Positions 35,093 through 46,739 of a stretch of 64,000 nt of DNA are shown piece after piece; position 1 is the first letter of the stretch, and each line of letters begins with the position of its first letter. Origin of the DNA: Hormiphora californensis (taxonomy: Eukaryota; Ctenophora; Tentaculata; Cydippida; Pleurobrachiidae). The position numbers and the translations under genes were made by a program. Under the pieces are notes generated by a model, which saw nothing but the letters and a program-made list of their open reading frames with translations, ran no database searches and had not been told where the DNA came from. The stretch spans positions 186,001 through 250,000 of the forward strand of contig CM035355.1 of assembly GCA_020137815.1 (NCBI GenBank), given 5' to 3'.

Positions 35093-35338
35093 GTCCAAAA
35101 ACCAATTAAATAAATTAGTTTGGATGCCCGGGCCCATGTGGTGTCACGGGGTAACACCTTTAGGCTACTGTCATAAATGATGGATATCGAGAGAGAGATA
35201 AAGGCAAAGGAAATTAGGATAGAAAGAGAGATATAATCAGGAAAGACGGAGAGATAGATTAGAGGAGAGAGAAAAAGAGAGATATAGTGAAAGAAACAGT
35301 GAGAGAGAGAAAGAGAGAGAGAGAAATAGTGTGTGAGA

Positions 35339-35418
<80 letters not shown>

Positions 35419-35550
35419 AAGATTGAAGGATAATAACAATTAAAAATTAACGAGATATGCCGTTAATTATGGCAGTAGCCTAAAGGTGTTACCCCGTGAC
35501 ACCACATGGGCCCGGGCATCCAAACTAATTTATTTAATTGGTTTTTGGAC
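35093..35550. mobile_element. TTAA-target foldback with (GA)n centre, copy 2
   Basis: TTAA at 35089-35092 and 35551-35554; ends GTCCAAAAACCAATT and complement. The arms include GCCCGGGCCCATGTGGTGTC and its complement. GA microsatellite at 35338-35414 in the loop. Confidence 0.85.
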
Positions 35551-35577
35551 TTAATGCTATTATATACCCTGCTAACT

Positions 35578-36214
35578 TAAATAACCCGCCAGCGGCGAGA
35601 AGTCCCACTGGCGCGCTCTCAATATACAGCCAGTCCAGCGGCAGATTATTTCCCGCTGGCTGGCTGTTTATTATTAACTCCTATGTTACATTCAAAGTGT
35701 GTGTAAATGATCAGTTCTTACTGAAATACAGAGGGAACACTGTTTGCAAGAGTTACACACTGCATTGGAGAGAAAGAAACAACACATTCCGTCAATTTCT
35801 CTCTCTCTTTATCTCCCCTTTTGTTTCACTATCTCAATTCCTCTGTGTTATGTCTGGCATGCCCCATATCTTGTTATTTCTTTCTCTCTCTCCTTAGTAA
35901 CTGTTACCAAACAATATACACTCAATTGAGAGATGTTTTTGACTGTTTCTCAGTTCTCTTTGTGTGTTTTGATTAGTGTTCTCTCTCTTGTTAGTGTGTA
36001 ATACTTGAAACAAACAACTAAAGCAGGGTATAACCCATAAACTCTGACCAATGGCACGTTATTGGTTTAAACCCCTCTGCCTCTCCCTCGGCTACGCCTC
36101 AGGATCGTCGTCGTGATTTAAACCAGTTTATCCGCCACTGGCGGATAAACTACAGCTACCTTCTCCCAGCGGCGCGCTGGGAGAAAGGTATCTGAAATAA
36201 CGTGCCAGTGGCCA
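35578..36214 (+). repeat. Repeat family H, short copy
   Basis: Both ends are present: the CCGCCAGCGGCGAGAAGTCC start and the right-end double hairpin (TTTATCCGCCACTGGCGGATAAA and TTCTCCCAGC...GCTGGGAGAA). A TIR-like pair AACTCTGACCAATGGCACGT / ACGTGCCAGTGGCCAGAGTT bounds the right module. Confidence 0.65.
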
Positions 36215-36505
36215 GAGTTTATGCCTCATATAGACCCCGCTGGCTCAAATAGACGCCCGCCCCGCGCGAACAATTTGCACTGGTCTATTGAGCCGTGCAC
36301 TGCCGTGAGTTTGTGTCTCGATAGACGCACGCCCTCGTACAGATTGATATGAAGATCACAAAGAATCACTGAAAACACGATAAAATGACTTGATAACACA
36401 AGAGGGAGTGTGTGTACAACCTTCTCTACCAAGAATTGACGCCAGCCAGTCTGTCGCTCATGACTACAATTCATTGGTACATCTCTCTGCATTCCACCCT
36501 TTTAA

Positions 36506-36974
36506 AGTGAGAGTGGACCGGATCAGAATTGGACAAGTTTGTTGTAGGTAGTAGAGAATAGCTCTCTGAGCATTTTGCCTTTTGGCCGCTCAAAATCGAC
36601 CCACCCATCACTGAGGTATTTTTGTTATGTTGGGAGAATTCCTGCTGGATCAGTATTTATCAAACAGGATAGAAACAATCCTTGTGTTTTACTAACACAT
36701 TCTTTAAATTTTTAATATGCTGGCTTGCATTGCCCTGCTTCTGTGCATGGACATGTCAACCTCACTGCTTGTATTCAGAATGTGTTAGTAAAACACTACG
36801 ATTGTTTCTATTCTGTTTTATACATACTGATTAAACAGGAGTTCTCCCAACATAACAAAAATATCTCAGTGATGGGTGGGTCGATTTTGAGCGGCAAAAA
36901 CGCAAAATGCTCAGAAAGCTACTCTCTACTACCTACAACAAACTTGTCCAATTCTGATTCGGTCCACTCTCACT
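36506..36974. mobile_element. TTAA element family 1, complete copy
   Basis: TTAA at 36502-36505 and 36975-36978; ends AGTGAGAGTGGACCGGATCA and complement. The arms of about 170 bp include CCGCTCAAAATCGACCCA and ACTAACACATTCT. The loop carries the CTTCTGTGCATGGACATGTC region. Confidence 0.87.
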
Positions 36975-37687
36975 TTAAGGGTACGCTAACCAAAATTTTT
37001 CTGTTACAACGATAGTTATGAGTGTGTAGGAAGGTAGAGAGGCACTCTGTAGCTTCATTTCCAAATGTTTGACCCTTTTTATGCGAGATCTCTCTGTGTG
37101 AACCTAAATTGTGCTTGTTTTGCTTCTAGGTGCTTGCCAGCGGGGTCTATAGAACATAACTCCCTCCCTAGCTTGCGTGCAGATATACCTGTAAACCCCT
37201 CGCTAACGCTTGGGATTTACATAGTACATAACTCCCTCCAGCGCGGGCATCTATTCATCTATTGAGCTGTAATGCACGGGTCCCGAAGGGACCGTGCATT
37301 ACAGCCCTGTAAATCCCGAGCGTCAGCGAGGGGTTTACAGGCATATCTGCACGCAAGGGAGGGAGTTATGTTCTATAGACCCCGCTGGCGGGCACCTAGA
37401 AGCAAAACAAGCCCAAATTAGGTGGTTGACACACAGAGAGCTCACACAAAACGGGTCAAACAGTTGGAAATGAAGCTACAGAGTGCCTCTCTACATTCCT
37501 ACACACTCGTAACAATCGTCATAACAGTTTCAAAGGGTGGAATGCAGAGAGAGATTACAGTTAATTGTGGGTCATGAGCAACAGTTGCAACAGACTGGCG
37601 GGTGCCAAATCTAGACAGAGAGCGTTGTAGGTTGTACACACACTCCCTCTTGTGTTACCAAGTCATTTTATCGTGTTTCCAGTGATT

Positions 37688-37971
37688 ATAGTTGATAGAA
37701 GTTTATGGACAACTGAGACAATTATTTTATTCCAGGAAATAAATCACACGACGGTTTCGTCGAACATCGACATCATCAGGCTGCTCAAATTAATTTGTTT
37801 AAAGTAGTGTTGAAAAGTTTGAGCAGCCTGATGATGTCGATGTTCGACGAAACCGTCGTGTGATTTATTTCCTGGAATAAAATAATTGTCTCAGTTGTCC
37901 ATAAACTTCTATCAACTATTGAAGATGAGACTCATATCAAGCGTGGCAACACATGAACTTTATAACTTTAA
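37688..37971. mobile_element. Short retro-insertion with inverted CTGATGA...GAAAC motifs, 12-bp TSD
   Basis: TTTCCAGTGATT is repeated at 37676-37687 and 37972-37983. The first 226 bp form a near-perfect inverted repeat (GTTGATAGAAGTTTATGGAC and complement). Each arm has CTGATGA, a GTCGA-TGT-TCGAC stem, then GAAAC (+ strand 37828-37852; - strand mirrored at 37755-37779). This resembles hammerhead ribozyme cores of Penelope-like elements, but one extra U precedes stem II, so activity is doubtful. The variable TSD also fits a Penelope-type insertion. Confidence 0.6.
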
Positions 37972-38109
37972 TTTCCAGTGATTCTTTGTGATCTTTACAC
38001 AAATCTGTCGAGACACAAACTCACGGCAGTGCACGGCCCAATAGACCAGTGCAAATTGTTTGAGCGCACCGTGCGTCTATTTGAGCCGGCGGGGTCTATA
38101 GGGCTGTAA

Positions 38110-38176
38110 CCCCCTAGTTCCATGCACCGAGATTCTGCAAAATGCCTTGCAAAGTATTTGCTCAATAGTAGCACAG

Positions 38177-38221
<45 letters not shown>

Positions 38222-39189
38222 ACTTCTGTCTTTGTTGGACTTGGTATACATATCAAATGTGTACGGTTGCATTGTCCGTTCATTTTCAAATTTAAGTTCC
38301 ATCCCAGTTTTGATCCCAATCCGTCCCAATTTGGCTTTAACTTTTTTTCTGTTTTCTTCAAATCTGGGGCAATATCATTTTTACGCTGTCCAATGGCTCA
38401 ATGCCCGTATGAAACTGATGACCCTTCAGTGTGTAACCCCATATAAGTGTGGTTGCACCCCCTTTCGCCTGCAACTGACAGACTGGGCGACGTCTATTTT
38501 GCAGATATCTCCAAAACTGCAGATATTCGGCTAATTCAGGAGCTTGGTTTTTCTGCGAATACTTCGCAAAAAAATCCAAAAGATTTTGTGAAGTATCTGC
38601 AGTACCTATCTCTATTATAATTTGGAGATGAACGTCGTCGAAGTGGCCGTTCGTTAGGCGGTATCTAAGCGACAGTCTGCTCCTTCATAAAACACTTTAT
38701 AGGCCAAAAGCTGTAAAGCTGTTATTCACACTTTTGGAACTTCCAGTGGAAGTTAATTTATATTTTCGAATGACTTTTAACATGCCAGTCACCATGTTTA
38801 CCAATTCAGTTGCCATGGCAACCGTGTTATTGACGTTGAAAGGGGCGAAAAGAACCACCCGGCGAAGCCGGGTGTTTTATCAAAAAGCCCTTACTTGAGG
38901 CGCACCCAATGGGTGCGCTATCTCTATTATAATTTGGAGATGAACGACGTCGAAGTCGTTCGTTCAGTGCGTTTCTACGCGACAGACTGCTCCTTCATAA
39001 AACACTATGTGCCCAAAGCTGTAAAGCTGCTGTTCACAGTTTTGAAACTTCCAGTGGAAGTTTATTCATATTTTCGAATGACTTTTAACATGTCAGTCCC
39101 CATAGTTACCAATTCAGTTGCCATGGCAACCGTGTTATTGACGTTGAAAGTGACGAAATGAGCGTGGAACGGTGCATGGAACTAGGGGG
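38110..39189. mobile_element. TIR element CCCCCTAGTTCCATGCACCG, TAA target
   Basis: TAA at 38107-38109 and 39190-39192; the inverted ends are exact over 20 bp. It contains a CT microsatellite (38178-38222) and a head-to-tail pair of Helitron-like units (38609 onward). No transposase seen. The 3-bp TAA target suggests Harbinger-like mobilisation. Confidence 0.72.
38609..39150 (+). mobile_element. Helitron-type non-autonomous units in tandem
   Basis: Unit 1 (38609-38920) starts A|TCTCTATTATAATTTGG and ends with paired hairpins ACCCGGCGAAGCCGGGT and GCGCACCCAATGGGTGCGC then TA. Unit 2 starts at once (38921, TCTCTATTATAATTTGG) and loses its 3' hairpins. The TC start, terminal hairpin and head-to-tail junction are Helitron traits. 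Both units carry GTTGCCATGGCAAC (38809-38822 and 39117-39130), a consensus X-box (RFX site). Confidence 0.7.
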
Positions 39190-39257
39190 TAATGCACGGT
39201 CCCTTCGGGACCCGTGCATTACAGCTCAATTGATTATCTGCCTGGAGGGAGTTATGT

Positions 39258-40545
39258 ACTATATATACCCTGATTTAATTGTTTGTTTCAAGTATTACAC
39301 ACTAACAAGAGAGACAGAACACTAATAAAAACACACAAAGAGAACTAAAAAACAGTCAAAACACCTCACAATTGAGTGTATATTGTTTGGTAACAGTTAC
39401 TAAGGAGAGAAAGAAAGAAACAACATGATAAGGGGCATGTCAGGAATTAAGATAATAGTGAGACAGAAGGGGAGATAAAGAGAGAGTAATAATCGACGGA
39501 ATGTGTTGTTTCTTTCTCTCCAATAGTCAGGACCACTATTGGTGCGTGGTCGTGCCCACGGAAGGAGTGCTTGGATCATCTTGAAACCGGTTTTAAGTTC
39601 ACTAATGCATACCCGAAAGTGTCTGTAGCCATTTGGGTGATGTTCTGACAATTCAATCACGAGTGATGACCGAAAAACAGTCAAAAAAGACGTTTTAAAG
39701 TGACAAAAAGGAGGATCTGAACACAGCCCTTATATGAAGGGCTGGGGCTATGAAACTTCTTGTGTGGACAGAGAATCGTCCAAATTTGCAGTGCCAACTT
39801 TCAGATAGTTGCTATCTTTTATAGTTATCTAATTAGAGCCATTCAAACATGCGAGACGATCTTTATGACCCTGCAAAACAGGGTGATTAGGTACTACTTC
39901 CATCTCATATTGCTTGCTCTCACCGCTTGTATGCTTTAATCCGCTCTCTAATTGGGCAAATCTCGTCAAGTGATCACTTCACAAGCTGCAGTATTATAGG
40001 CCCAATTAGCAATTTCTCACATGTTTAAACGACTCTAATTAGATAACTACAAAAGATAGAAACTATCTGAAAGTTGACACTGCAAATTTGGACGATTCTC
40101 TGTCCACACAAGAAGTTTCATAGCCCCAACCCTTCATATAAGGGCTGTGTTCAGATCCTCCTTTTTGTCACTTTAAAACGTCTTTTTTGACTGTTTTTCG
40201 GTCATAACTCGTGATTGGATTGTCAGAACATCACCCAAATGGCTACAGACACTTTTGGGTATGCATTAGTGAACTTAAAACCGGTTTCAAGATGATCCAA
40301 GCACTCCTTCCGTGGGCACGACCGCACACCAATAGTGGTCCTGACTACAATGTAGATTGTAGTGTTAACTCTTGCAAATAGTGTTCCCTCTATATTTCAG
40401 TAAGAACTGATCATTTACACACACTTTGTGTGTAACATAGAAGTTAAAAATAAACAGCCAGCCAGTGGGAAATATACCGCCGCCCAGCTGGCTGTTTATC
40501 GAGAGCGTGCCAGTGGCACTGCTCGCCACTAGCATGGTATATAGA
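39258..40545 (-). repeat. Repeat family H, inverted copy split by a foldback
   Basis: Reverse-complement match to 35600-36010: GTTTCAAGTATTACACACTA at the left, ATGATCAGTTCTTACTGAAA inverted near 40400, and the GCCAGTGGCACTGCTCGCCA end near 40515. Interrupted at 39526 by an 820-bp foldback. Confidence 0.7.
39526..40345. mobile_element. 820-bp foldback, TA target (GTCAGGACCACTATTGG ends)
   Basis: TA at 39524-39525 and 40346-40347; the ends start GTCAGGACCACTATTGGTG, sharing GTCAGG with family F copies A and B. Arms of about 340 bp. The loop (about 39885-39995, CTTGCTCTCACCGCTTGTAT) is in the opposite orientation to the loop of the related copy at 58926. Confidence 0.83.
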
Positions 40546-41214
40546 TTTGTACATGCTTAGCTGAAATGTTTCTAGCTATCAAGAGCTAATTTTACCTATT
40601 GCAGCTAATTCAAAAAGTAAAGTGGTCTTAGACAAAAATTTTAGCTCCATTTGAAAAATCATCACTTGGGCTGATACACACGGCGTGCCCCATAGTAGTT
40701 TAACATTTGTTAATTGGCTAAATTAGAGCAATATTCACTTTCTTTGAAAGTAAGCGGAGAATAGGCGGCAGATCGGTAGAACTTCGACAGAATTTAGGGC
40801 AGGTCAATTTAGGGCAGGTCTAAATTTAGGGCAGGTCTGAATTTAAGGCAGGTCTGAATTTAGGGCAGGTCTGAATTTAGGGCAGGTCTGAATTTAGAGC
40901 AGGTCTGAATTTAGGGCAGGTCTGAGTACTAACAGGGGGACCCTACCCCCCTCTGTTCGCTTAGCAATCTTCAAGGGTCCTTATTTCTGAGCGAATAGGG
41001 GAACCTTACTCTTGACTGAGAAAGCACTAGGAATTATAGATGTAGGGGCTATTTTAGCGAAGCCGTATGAAAGCATGTGAGCTCCTCCTGGAAATTGTTT
41101 ACGCAGCGTTCCCAAGGAGATGCGCCTCTCGGTCGGGGTGCTAAATTAGTCTCTTCTCCTCCGGTTAAAAAGAGGCTACATCTACATTTCCTACCTTTTC
41201 TGGCAGTCAAAGGC

Positions 41215-41880
41215 TTAAGGCTTAATGTTTAGAGACTTCATGGGAATTTGAGAATAGCCAATAGGGGGTCGAGTCGGATTTTAAGCTTACTTCAACCGTT
41301 AGGCGTTTTTTTGGCTTAAGGCTGAAAATGCAAATCGGCTTTACCGTTTTGCTAATTTTGAGGCTTAAACCAATAACGGCTACGGTTGAAATAGGCTTAA
41401 AGTCCGACTGACCCCATTACTTGCTATTGCCTACAAAATGGCACCAATGAAAAGTCTCTAAACCATTCCTAAGTGGCTATAGCCATATAGCCTAAAAACG
41501 GTTATGCGCAAAACTAATTATCCAATTATCTAATTAACCGGATGAGATAGAGACTTAATTTCAGCACCTACCCCCACTAATTCGAGGACGCTGATCATTT
41601 TGGTGCCCTCGGTTTTGTCTCTACTCCTTTCCTAACATGGCTATAGCCATGTGGCCATCAAACGGCTATGCGCATACCTAATTATCCAATTATCTAATTA
41701 ACCAGATGAGATAGAGACTTCATTCCGGCATCTACCCCCACTAATGCGAGGACGCTGAACACTTTGGTGCCCTTAATTTTGTCTCTAATCCTTTCCTAAG
41801 GGTAGATACAGCTTTTTTTCCCCTTATGCTCAATTACCAATCAATTAGGGGCTAATTACACACCTTCCCCCAAATAATTG
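41215..41880. repeat. Family F foldback fragment (copy D)
   Basis: The right arm has two modules (CCTACCCCCACTAATTCGAG at about 41570 and CTACCCCCACTA again at 41743) like copy A. The left arm is reduced to a diverged core (41225-41330). Nested in the 40679-43536 element. Confidence 0.7.
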
Positions 41881-42282
41881 AGACTGACATTTTGGTTTTT
41901 TATGTTCAGGAGACCTATACCTAGGATGTACAACCGGAATTGGCTTGCCTCTCGTGACTTCTAGGTTGAAACACGTTTTGACAGGCTTAGTATCTCATCA
42001 GGAACCGGAGATATTACGGTATCAATTTTAAAAAAGGCACACTCATTTGTCAGTAGACCCCCTATTTTGCACATATTTCTAGCCGACAAAAAATTCTGAA
42101 AAAAATGCTGAAAATTAATGATAAATCAAAATAAGACGATATACGAAAAGTTTTAGGTATCTTGTCAACCTTTAATTAGCTAAATTAGAGCAATATTCAC
42201 TTTCTTTTAAAGTAAGCGGAGAATAGGCGGCAGATCGGTAGAACTTCGACAGAATTTAGGGCAGTCAATCAAATCAATCAAT

Positions 42283-42962
42283 AAGCATGTGAATGCGATT
42301 CGGGGAAGCTTATTAGCGGTGTGAGACGATACGAGATATGGAACATGATTCGGGGAAGCCAATCAGGAGTGTTAGACGATATGAGACACGATTGGGGAAG
42401 GTTTCTATCGCTTTCCATCCCTAGACCCTATCCCCCTCTCTGTTCGCTCTGTCTCTCTTTCAATTTCTCTTACTTTCTCTGAGGGAGAAAGGGAGATACC
42501 CTTAACTTCTTGACTGCTAGGAAAGCACGTAGGAATTGTAGATGTAGGCGGCTCTTTTTACCGAGAGTCGAGATAGAAAGACTGTTGAGCTCCTCCGTGG
42601 AAATTGGTTTCGCAGCTTTCCCATCAGGTAGATGTAGGCAGCTCTCGGTCGGTGGCTAAACATTGTCTTTTCTCTCTCGGTAAAAAGAGCCGCCTACATC
42701 TACAATTCCTACGTGCTTTCCTGGCAGTCAAAAAGTTAAGGGTATCTTCCTTTCTCCCTCAGAGAAAGTAAGAGAAATTGAAAGAGAGACAGAGCGAACA
42801 GAGAGGGGTCTAGGGTCTAGGGATGGAAAGTGATAAAAACCTTCACCGAATCGTGTCTCATATCGTCTAACACTCCTGATTGGCTTCCCCGAATCATGTT
42901 CCATATCTCGTATCGTCTCACACCGCTTATAAGCTTCCCCGAATTACATTCACATGCTTAGT
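42283..42962. repeat. Foldback of the GATTCGGGGAAGC family, nested
   Basis: The arms run from AAGCATGTGAATGCGATTCG to the mirrored TTACATTCACATGCTT. They share GATTCGGGGAAGCCAATCAG and GTTAGACGATATGAGACACG with 15288-16092. It folds near 42620. A decayed partial copy of its inner arm is at 40930-41210. Confidence 0.75.
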
Positions 42963-43789
42963 ACTTAGTCCTGCCCTAAATTCAGACCTGCCCTAAATTG
43001 ACCTGCCCTAAATTCAGACCTGCCCTAAATTCAGACCTGCCCTAAATTGACCTGCCCTAAATTCAGACCTGCCCTAAATTGACCTGCCCTAAATTCTGTC
43101 GAAGTTCTACCGACCTGCCGAATAGGCATTGTACTGGATTTTCATAAAACGCTGCTTCTAGGGCGAAAAGGACCCAAAAAATCGATTTGTGATATTTTGG
43201 GACCCTATCTTATGAACCAGTACCAGTTTGGACGTTTTTTCACCAAAAAACACCTAAAAACGCGACTTTCTCCATTTTGCCTACATTTTAAAGATTTGAA
43301 TTCAGCGGCATTCGATTCTACGTGCAAAAATAGGTCGGGGACAACCACATCTTGTAGAATTTCTTATTTTCAAAGTGAAAAAAAGATAGCTATCTTTTTC
43401 TCAATTTTCTGAAGCCGCAGCGGGTCTACATGATTATTCCCGCTCCGCCACGACCTTCAGGGAGGCCCTCCCGACCAGTTAAAACCGGAATTGGAGGTGG
43501 TCACTCAAATGTTAAACTACTCTGAGGCACGCCGTGTACACCTTGTTAATTGGTATCCTCTAAAAATCCTCAAAATTTCAGCCTTCTAGCCCTAAAATTA
43601 AAATTTAGGGACCATTAAAATTTAGGGACCGATTTTTAGGGTCCTCTTTTTTCCAACTTTGAGGGGCTGTAGCAAAAATATTGCATATTTGAGGTCATGG
43701 ATTCTATGAGCCAGAGTTGCATGAGCCAGAGTTGTAGGTCACCATTTGAGGTCCCCTTGGTATGCCCTACAACCCCATTATATGCATGA

Positions 43790-44477
43790 CTAGCGCACCC
43801 ATTGGGTGCGCCCCAAGTAAGGGCGTTTTGATAACCCACCCGGCTCCGCCGGGTGGCCTTCTTTTTTCCAAATATGTCACCAATTCAATGGTTGCCATGG
43901 CAACTAAATCGGTAACTATGGAGACTGAATTGCTAAATTATGTTCCGAAATGATCTCAAACTGCCAGCAAAGTAAAAACAACTGCTCCCAAAAGAGGGGC
44001 GGGTGTTACACGTAACGCTTTGGGTTTGACATCTGATTTAGAGTTCTATTCGACTCCCATAATAATGGGTGTGGTAATTAAACATGTGACACTGTGCAGT
44101 GTACTGAGCTGATGACTGTGAGATATGTGACACTGACAGGGCCTGGTTTCTGATGAGATGAAATGTGATCGGATAGCAGGAGCAGTGAGCACACATCAAG
44201 AGGACCCAAAACAATTTAAATCAGTGCCATAGCAACATGAAGTGGTCATGACAGGAAGTTATCATTCCAGGAACGCGCGCAGCGGAAGGAGAAGTTAAAG
44301 CAGTCGCTGTTAGTAGCCACTGTGTGCGCGCGGCTCAACTTCCGCCATAGTTACGTAATTTTGGTCACTGCACCACTGCAGGACGCCATTGAAATTCTTA
44401 ATGAAGGAGCAGACTGTCGCTTAGATACCGCTGAACGAACGACCACCACGTCGTTCATCTCCAAATTATAATAGAGA
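43790..44477 (-). mobile_element. Helitron-type non-autonomous element, 688 bp
   Basis: Read on the minus strand it starts A|TCTCTATTATAATTTGGAGA and ends with hairpin GCGCACCCAATGGGTGCG then CTAG|T. A TC start, a terminal hairpin, a CTRR end and insertion between A and T are the four Helitron hallmarks. It has the second hairpin CACCCGGCGGAGCCGGGTG and one X-box GTTGCCATGGCAAC (43891-43904). No Rep/helicase. It ends close upstream of the 44.7-kb exon region. Confidence 0.8.
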
Positions 44478-44674
44478 TGGGCTAAGCGGGCACTCGAGCT
44501 ATTCCCTTAAGTGCTCATTCGGTGAGCCTGCCTGGTTCTCGTGGGTACATAATATTGTTTCGGTATTCATTTGAATGTTGAAAATCAAAATCAAATATAA
44601 TGCCGATTTTCTATTTGGAATTATACATAACATGTATAAAAAAGAGCTCAAAATAGTTGACGGGAAAACTGTAC

Positions 44675-44822
44675 CTAGTGATTCGATGTTGTTTAGAAGT
44701 ATACTGTAGAGATAGGACGGGTCCAACATAGACTGAATAAGATGATGTATCTTTTGCGATAAGATATCTCCAATTAGCTCACAAAATAGTTCAGCTCTCC
44801 ATAGCGATGAAGGTGTGATCTC
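44675..44822 (-). CDS. SNX25: SNX25-like exon: PXA domain core
   Basis: Acceptor cccgtttttag, donor CTAG|GTACAG; 148 bp, starting in phase 0 and ending after codon position 1. It encodes EITPSSLWRAELFCELIGDI, then an LSQKIHHLIQ stretch, then SMLDPSYLYSILLNNIESL. The pattern LP....S...R....E(I/L)L....L.P.(V/I)..(L/M).(N/D)P.Y(I/L) is the conserved membrane-associated PXA core of SNX13/14/19/25 proteins. Neighbouring exon phases match on both sides. The track-independent reading upstream of the first methionine is supported by the phase-0 acceptor. Confidence 0.88.
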
Positions 44823-44908
44823 CTAAAAACGGGTTGATCAATTTGCAACATTTCTATAAACATCTACATGGGGCAGAAAAAGGCCCTCCCTAGATAATTG
44901 TATAACGC

Positions 44909-45199
44909 AAAAACTTGAACCAAAACCAAACACGTTTGGTGGATTTCCCGGGGCATATGAATGGCCATATGAATGGGCATATGAATGGCCACAGTTTGGA
45001 AAACTCAGGTGTTTTATGCAATGATATAACTTTTATTTGTTTTCTTTCATTAAGAAGTGATTGGACAGTTTGTGAATAGCGGACTTGACAGCACCCCGGC
45101 CCCCGGGCGTCTCCATATCATTTATTTTCGATATAAAATATTTTCACGTTCTGTTGCCCCGGGAAATCCACCAAACGTGTTTGGTTTTGGTTCAAGTAT
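44909..45199. repeat. Foldback with TTGAACCAAAACCAAACACG arms
   Basis: The left arm continues TTTGGTGGATTTCCCGGGG; the right arm is its complement (CCCCGGGAAATCCACCAAAC...). The loop has three GGCATATGAATGG-type words. Intronic. Confidence 0.7.
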
Positions 45200-45295
45200 C
45201 ATGTGTTTTGGTTTTACCACAGATTCATTTCTCGACCAAATTGAGCCGGCCTGAAGTTTATCTAAAAGCGGTAGACACTCGCGATATACATATAT

Positions 45296-45605
45296 TGAAA
45301 ATCGTCCTAAATTTTAAGACCGTCATAACTCTTGTTATGATTGACCAATTTACACCATCTCGCTTTAAAACACGGCCAAGCGCTAGCACTAAAAGATGTT
45401 TTTGGAATTGTGCAGTTACTGTTTACCGTTTTTGAGAAATCGTGTTTCTTAGAAATCGTCTTAATTATTTAAGACCGTCATAACTCTTGTTATAATAGAC
45501 CAATTTATACCATCTCGCTTTAAAACACGGCCAAGCACTAGCACTAAAAGATGTTTTTGGAATTGTGCAGCTACTGTTTACCGTTTTTGAGAAATCGTGT
45601 TTCTA
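45296..45605. repeat. Direct duplication, about 160-bp units
   Basis: Two units share AAGACCGTCATAACTCTTGT, CATCTCGCTTTAAAACACGG and GTTTACCGTTTTTGAGAAAT. The following 45610-46720 has no gene apart from small hairpins. Confidence 0.8.
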
Positions 45606-46739
45606 AGATTGACTTGGTTACGAAGTCACCCCTATTACTGCATATAGGGGTGACAATACCGCTTACCTAAAAATGAGAATTTACAGGACCTTCTCATGAA
45701 AAGTTATCGAAAAACTTGTATAAAACCTATCTAAAACGTATGGTACTAGTTTGTATAGTAACCAGGACCTGAATTCTACAGAAAGTAACGACCGGTAGCG
45801 ATTACACCACATGTTTAACAACAGAGGTGTGTCGCATAACTCCTTATATGGGCATAAAATTCCAACCTTGTGGAATTTATTCTGACTCGACTATAGCTTA
45901 GTTATCAATGAATCCACCTCTAATACCTTTGGAATGGCATTTTGCACATTTCTGAAGCTTTTTGTAGCCAAATTCCAGCATCTTCATAGTTTTCCAAAAA
46001 GAAAAACAGTGTTAATGGCCAAAATATCGAAAAATTCCGGTATGTAATGGTAGCTCAGACAATTTCCTCGGTATGTTCAAAAAATTAGAACTTTCTGTTT
46101 TGTAGTTTGGACACAGGATTTTTTTTCCCGCCGTACAAGCAATATTATTACCCCTCCGTGAGCTAGCGCAGAGGGGGAATTTCATTACCAAAAGATTGAC
46201 GCAAAAATCTGTAGCTATATACCTACCTATACGAAAACCAAAGAAAACGAATTTTCTATGTATGTACATATATCGATCGATATATCTTAAGTGTGCGAAA
46301 ATTGAGCCCTTCATAACTTGTGAAGTACAAACGCTAGGAACGTGAAATTTTTACACAACAAAGTTCCGTAGTTGGCAACTCTTAATACAAAATTTGAGCT
46401 AGATTGGAAAAATGGAAGTATGTTTTTTAGCCGCTTGAAAAGGGCCTATCTGTAAAATAAGTATATAAGCGCTGGCCCGTAAAGGGGTGTTGACAGCCAG
46501 TTCCCCTCTCTGCTGTGGGTGTCAGGTTACACTTTACTACTCCTGCATACTACTGCTGCAGTAATGGCACTACTTTCACCACAATTGTGTTTCTTGGCCT
46601 GGGGTTGGCCCCGGGGCGCTTGCCAGCGCTGTGATTTGACACAGTCTAATATATAGGTTGAGGAATGTTGAGGACTTTTAGAATTTGACAAGATACCTAA
46701 AACTTTTCGTAATACATATCGTCTTAGAGGAAGTAATTT

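Larger units (their letters stand above)
36231..38098. mobile_element. 1.9-kb foldback (TAGACCCCGCTGGC ends) with two nested insertions
   Basis: Left TAGACCCCGCTGGCTCAAAT, right complement ending GGGGTCTA, TA on both sides. It folds at the GCACGGGTCCCGAAGGGACCGTGC hairpin near 37280. Each arm is interrupted once: a TTAA element at 36506 in the left arm and a 284-bp insertion at 37688 in the right arm. Removing both restores matching arms. Confidence 0.75.
40679..43536. mobile_element. 2.86-kb element, CACGGCGTGCC ends, 4-bp TSD
   Basis: TACA at 40675-40678 and 43537-43540. TIR CACGGCGTGCC then CATAGTAGTTTAACATTTG (CAGAGTAG at the other end). Inside lie subterminal arrays of the 17-bp unit AATTTAGGGCAGGTCTG (40787-40925, inverted at 42970-43105), a family F fragment and a second foldback (42283). 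The same TIR with a 4-bp TSD bounds 50654-51995. CAC-start termini and a 4-bp TSD are reminiscent of Chapaev-type elements; no transposase is present to confirm this. Confidence 0.82.
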
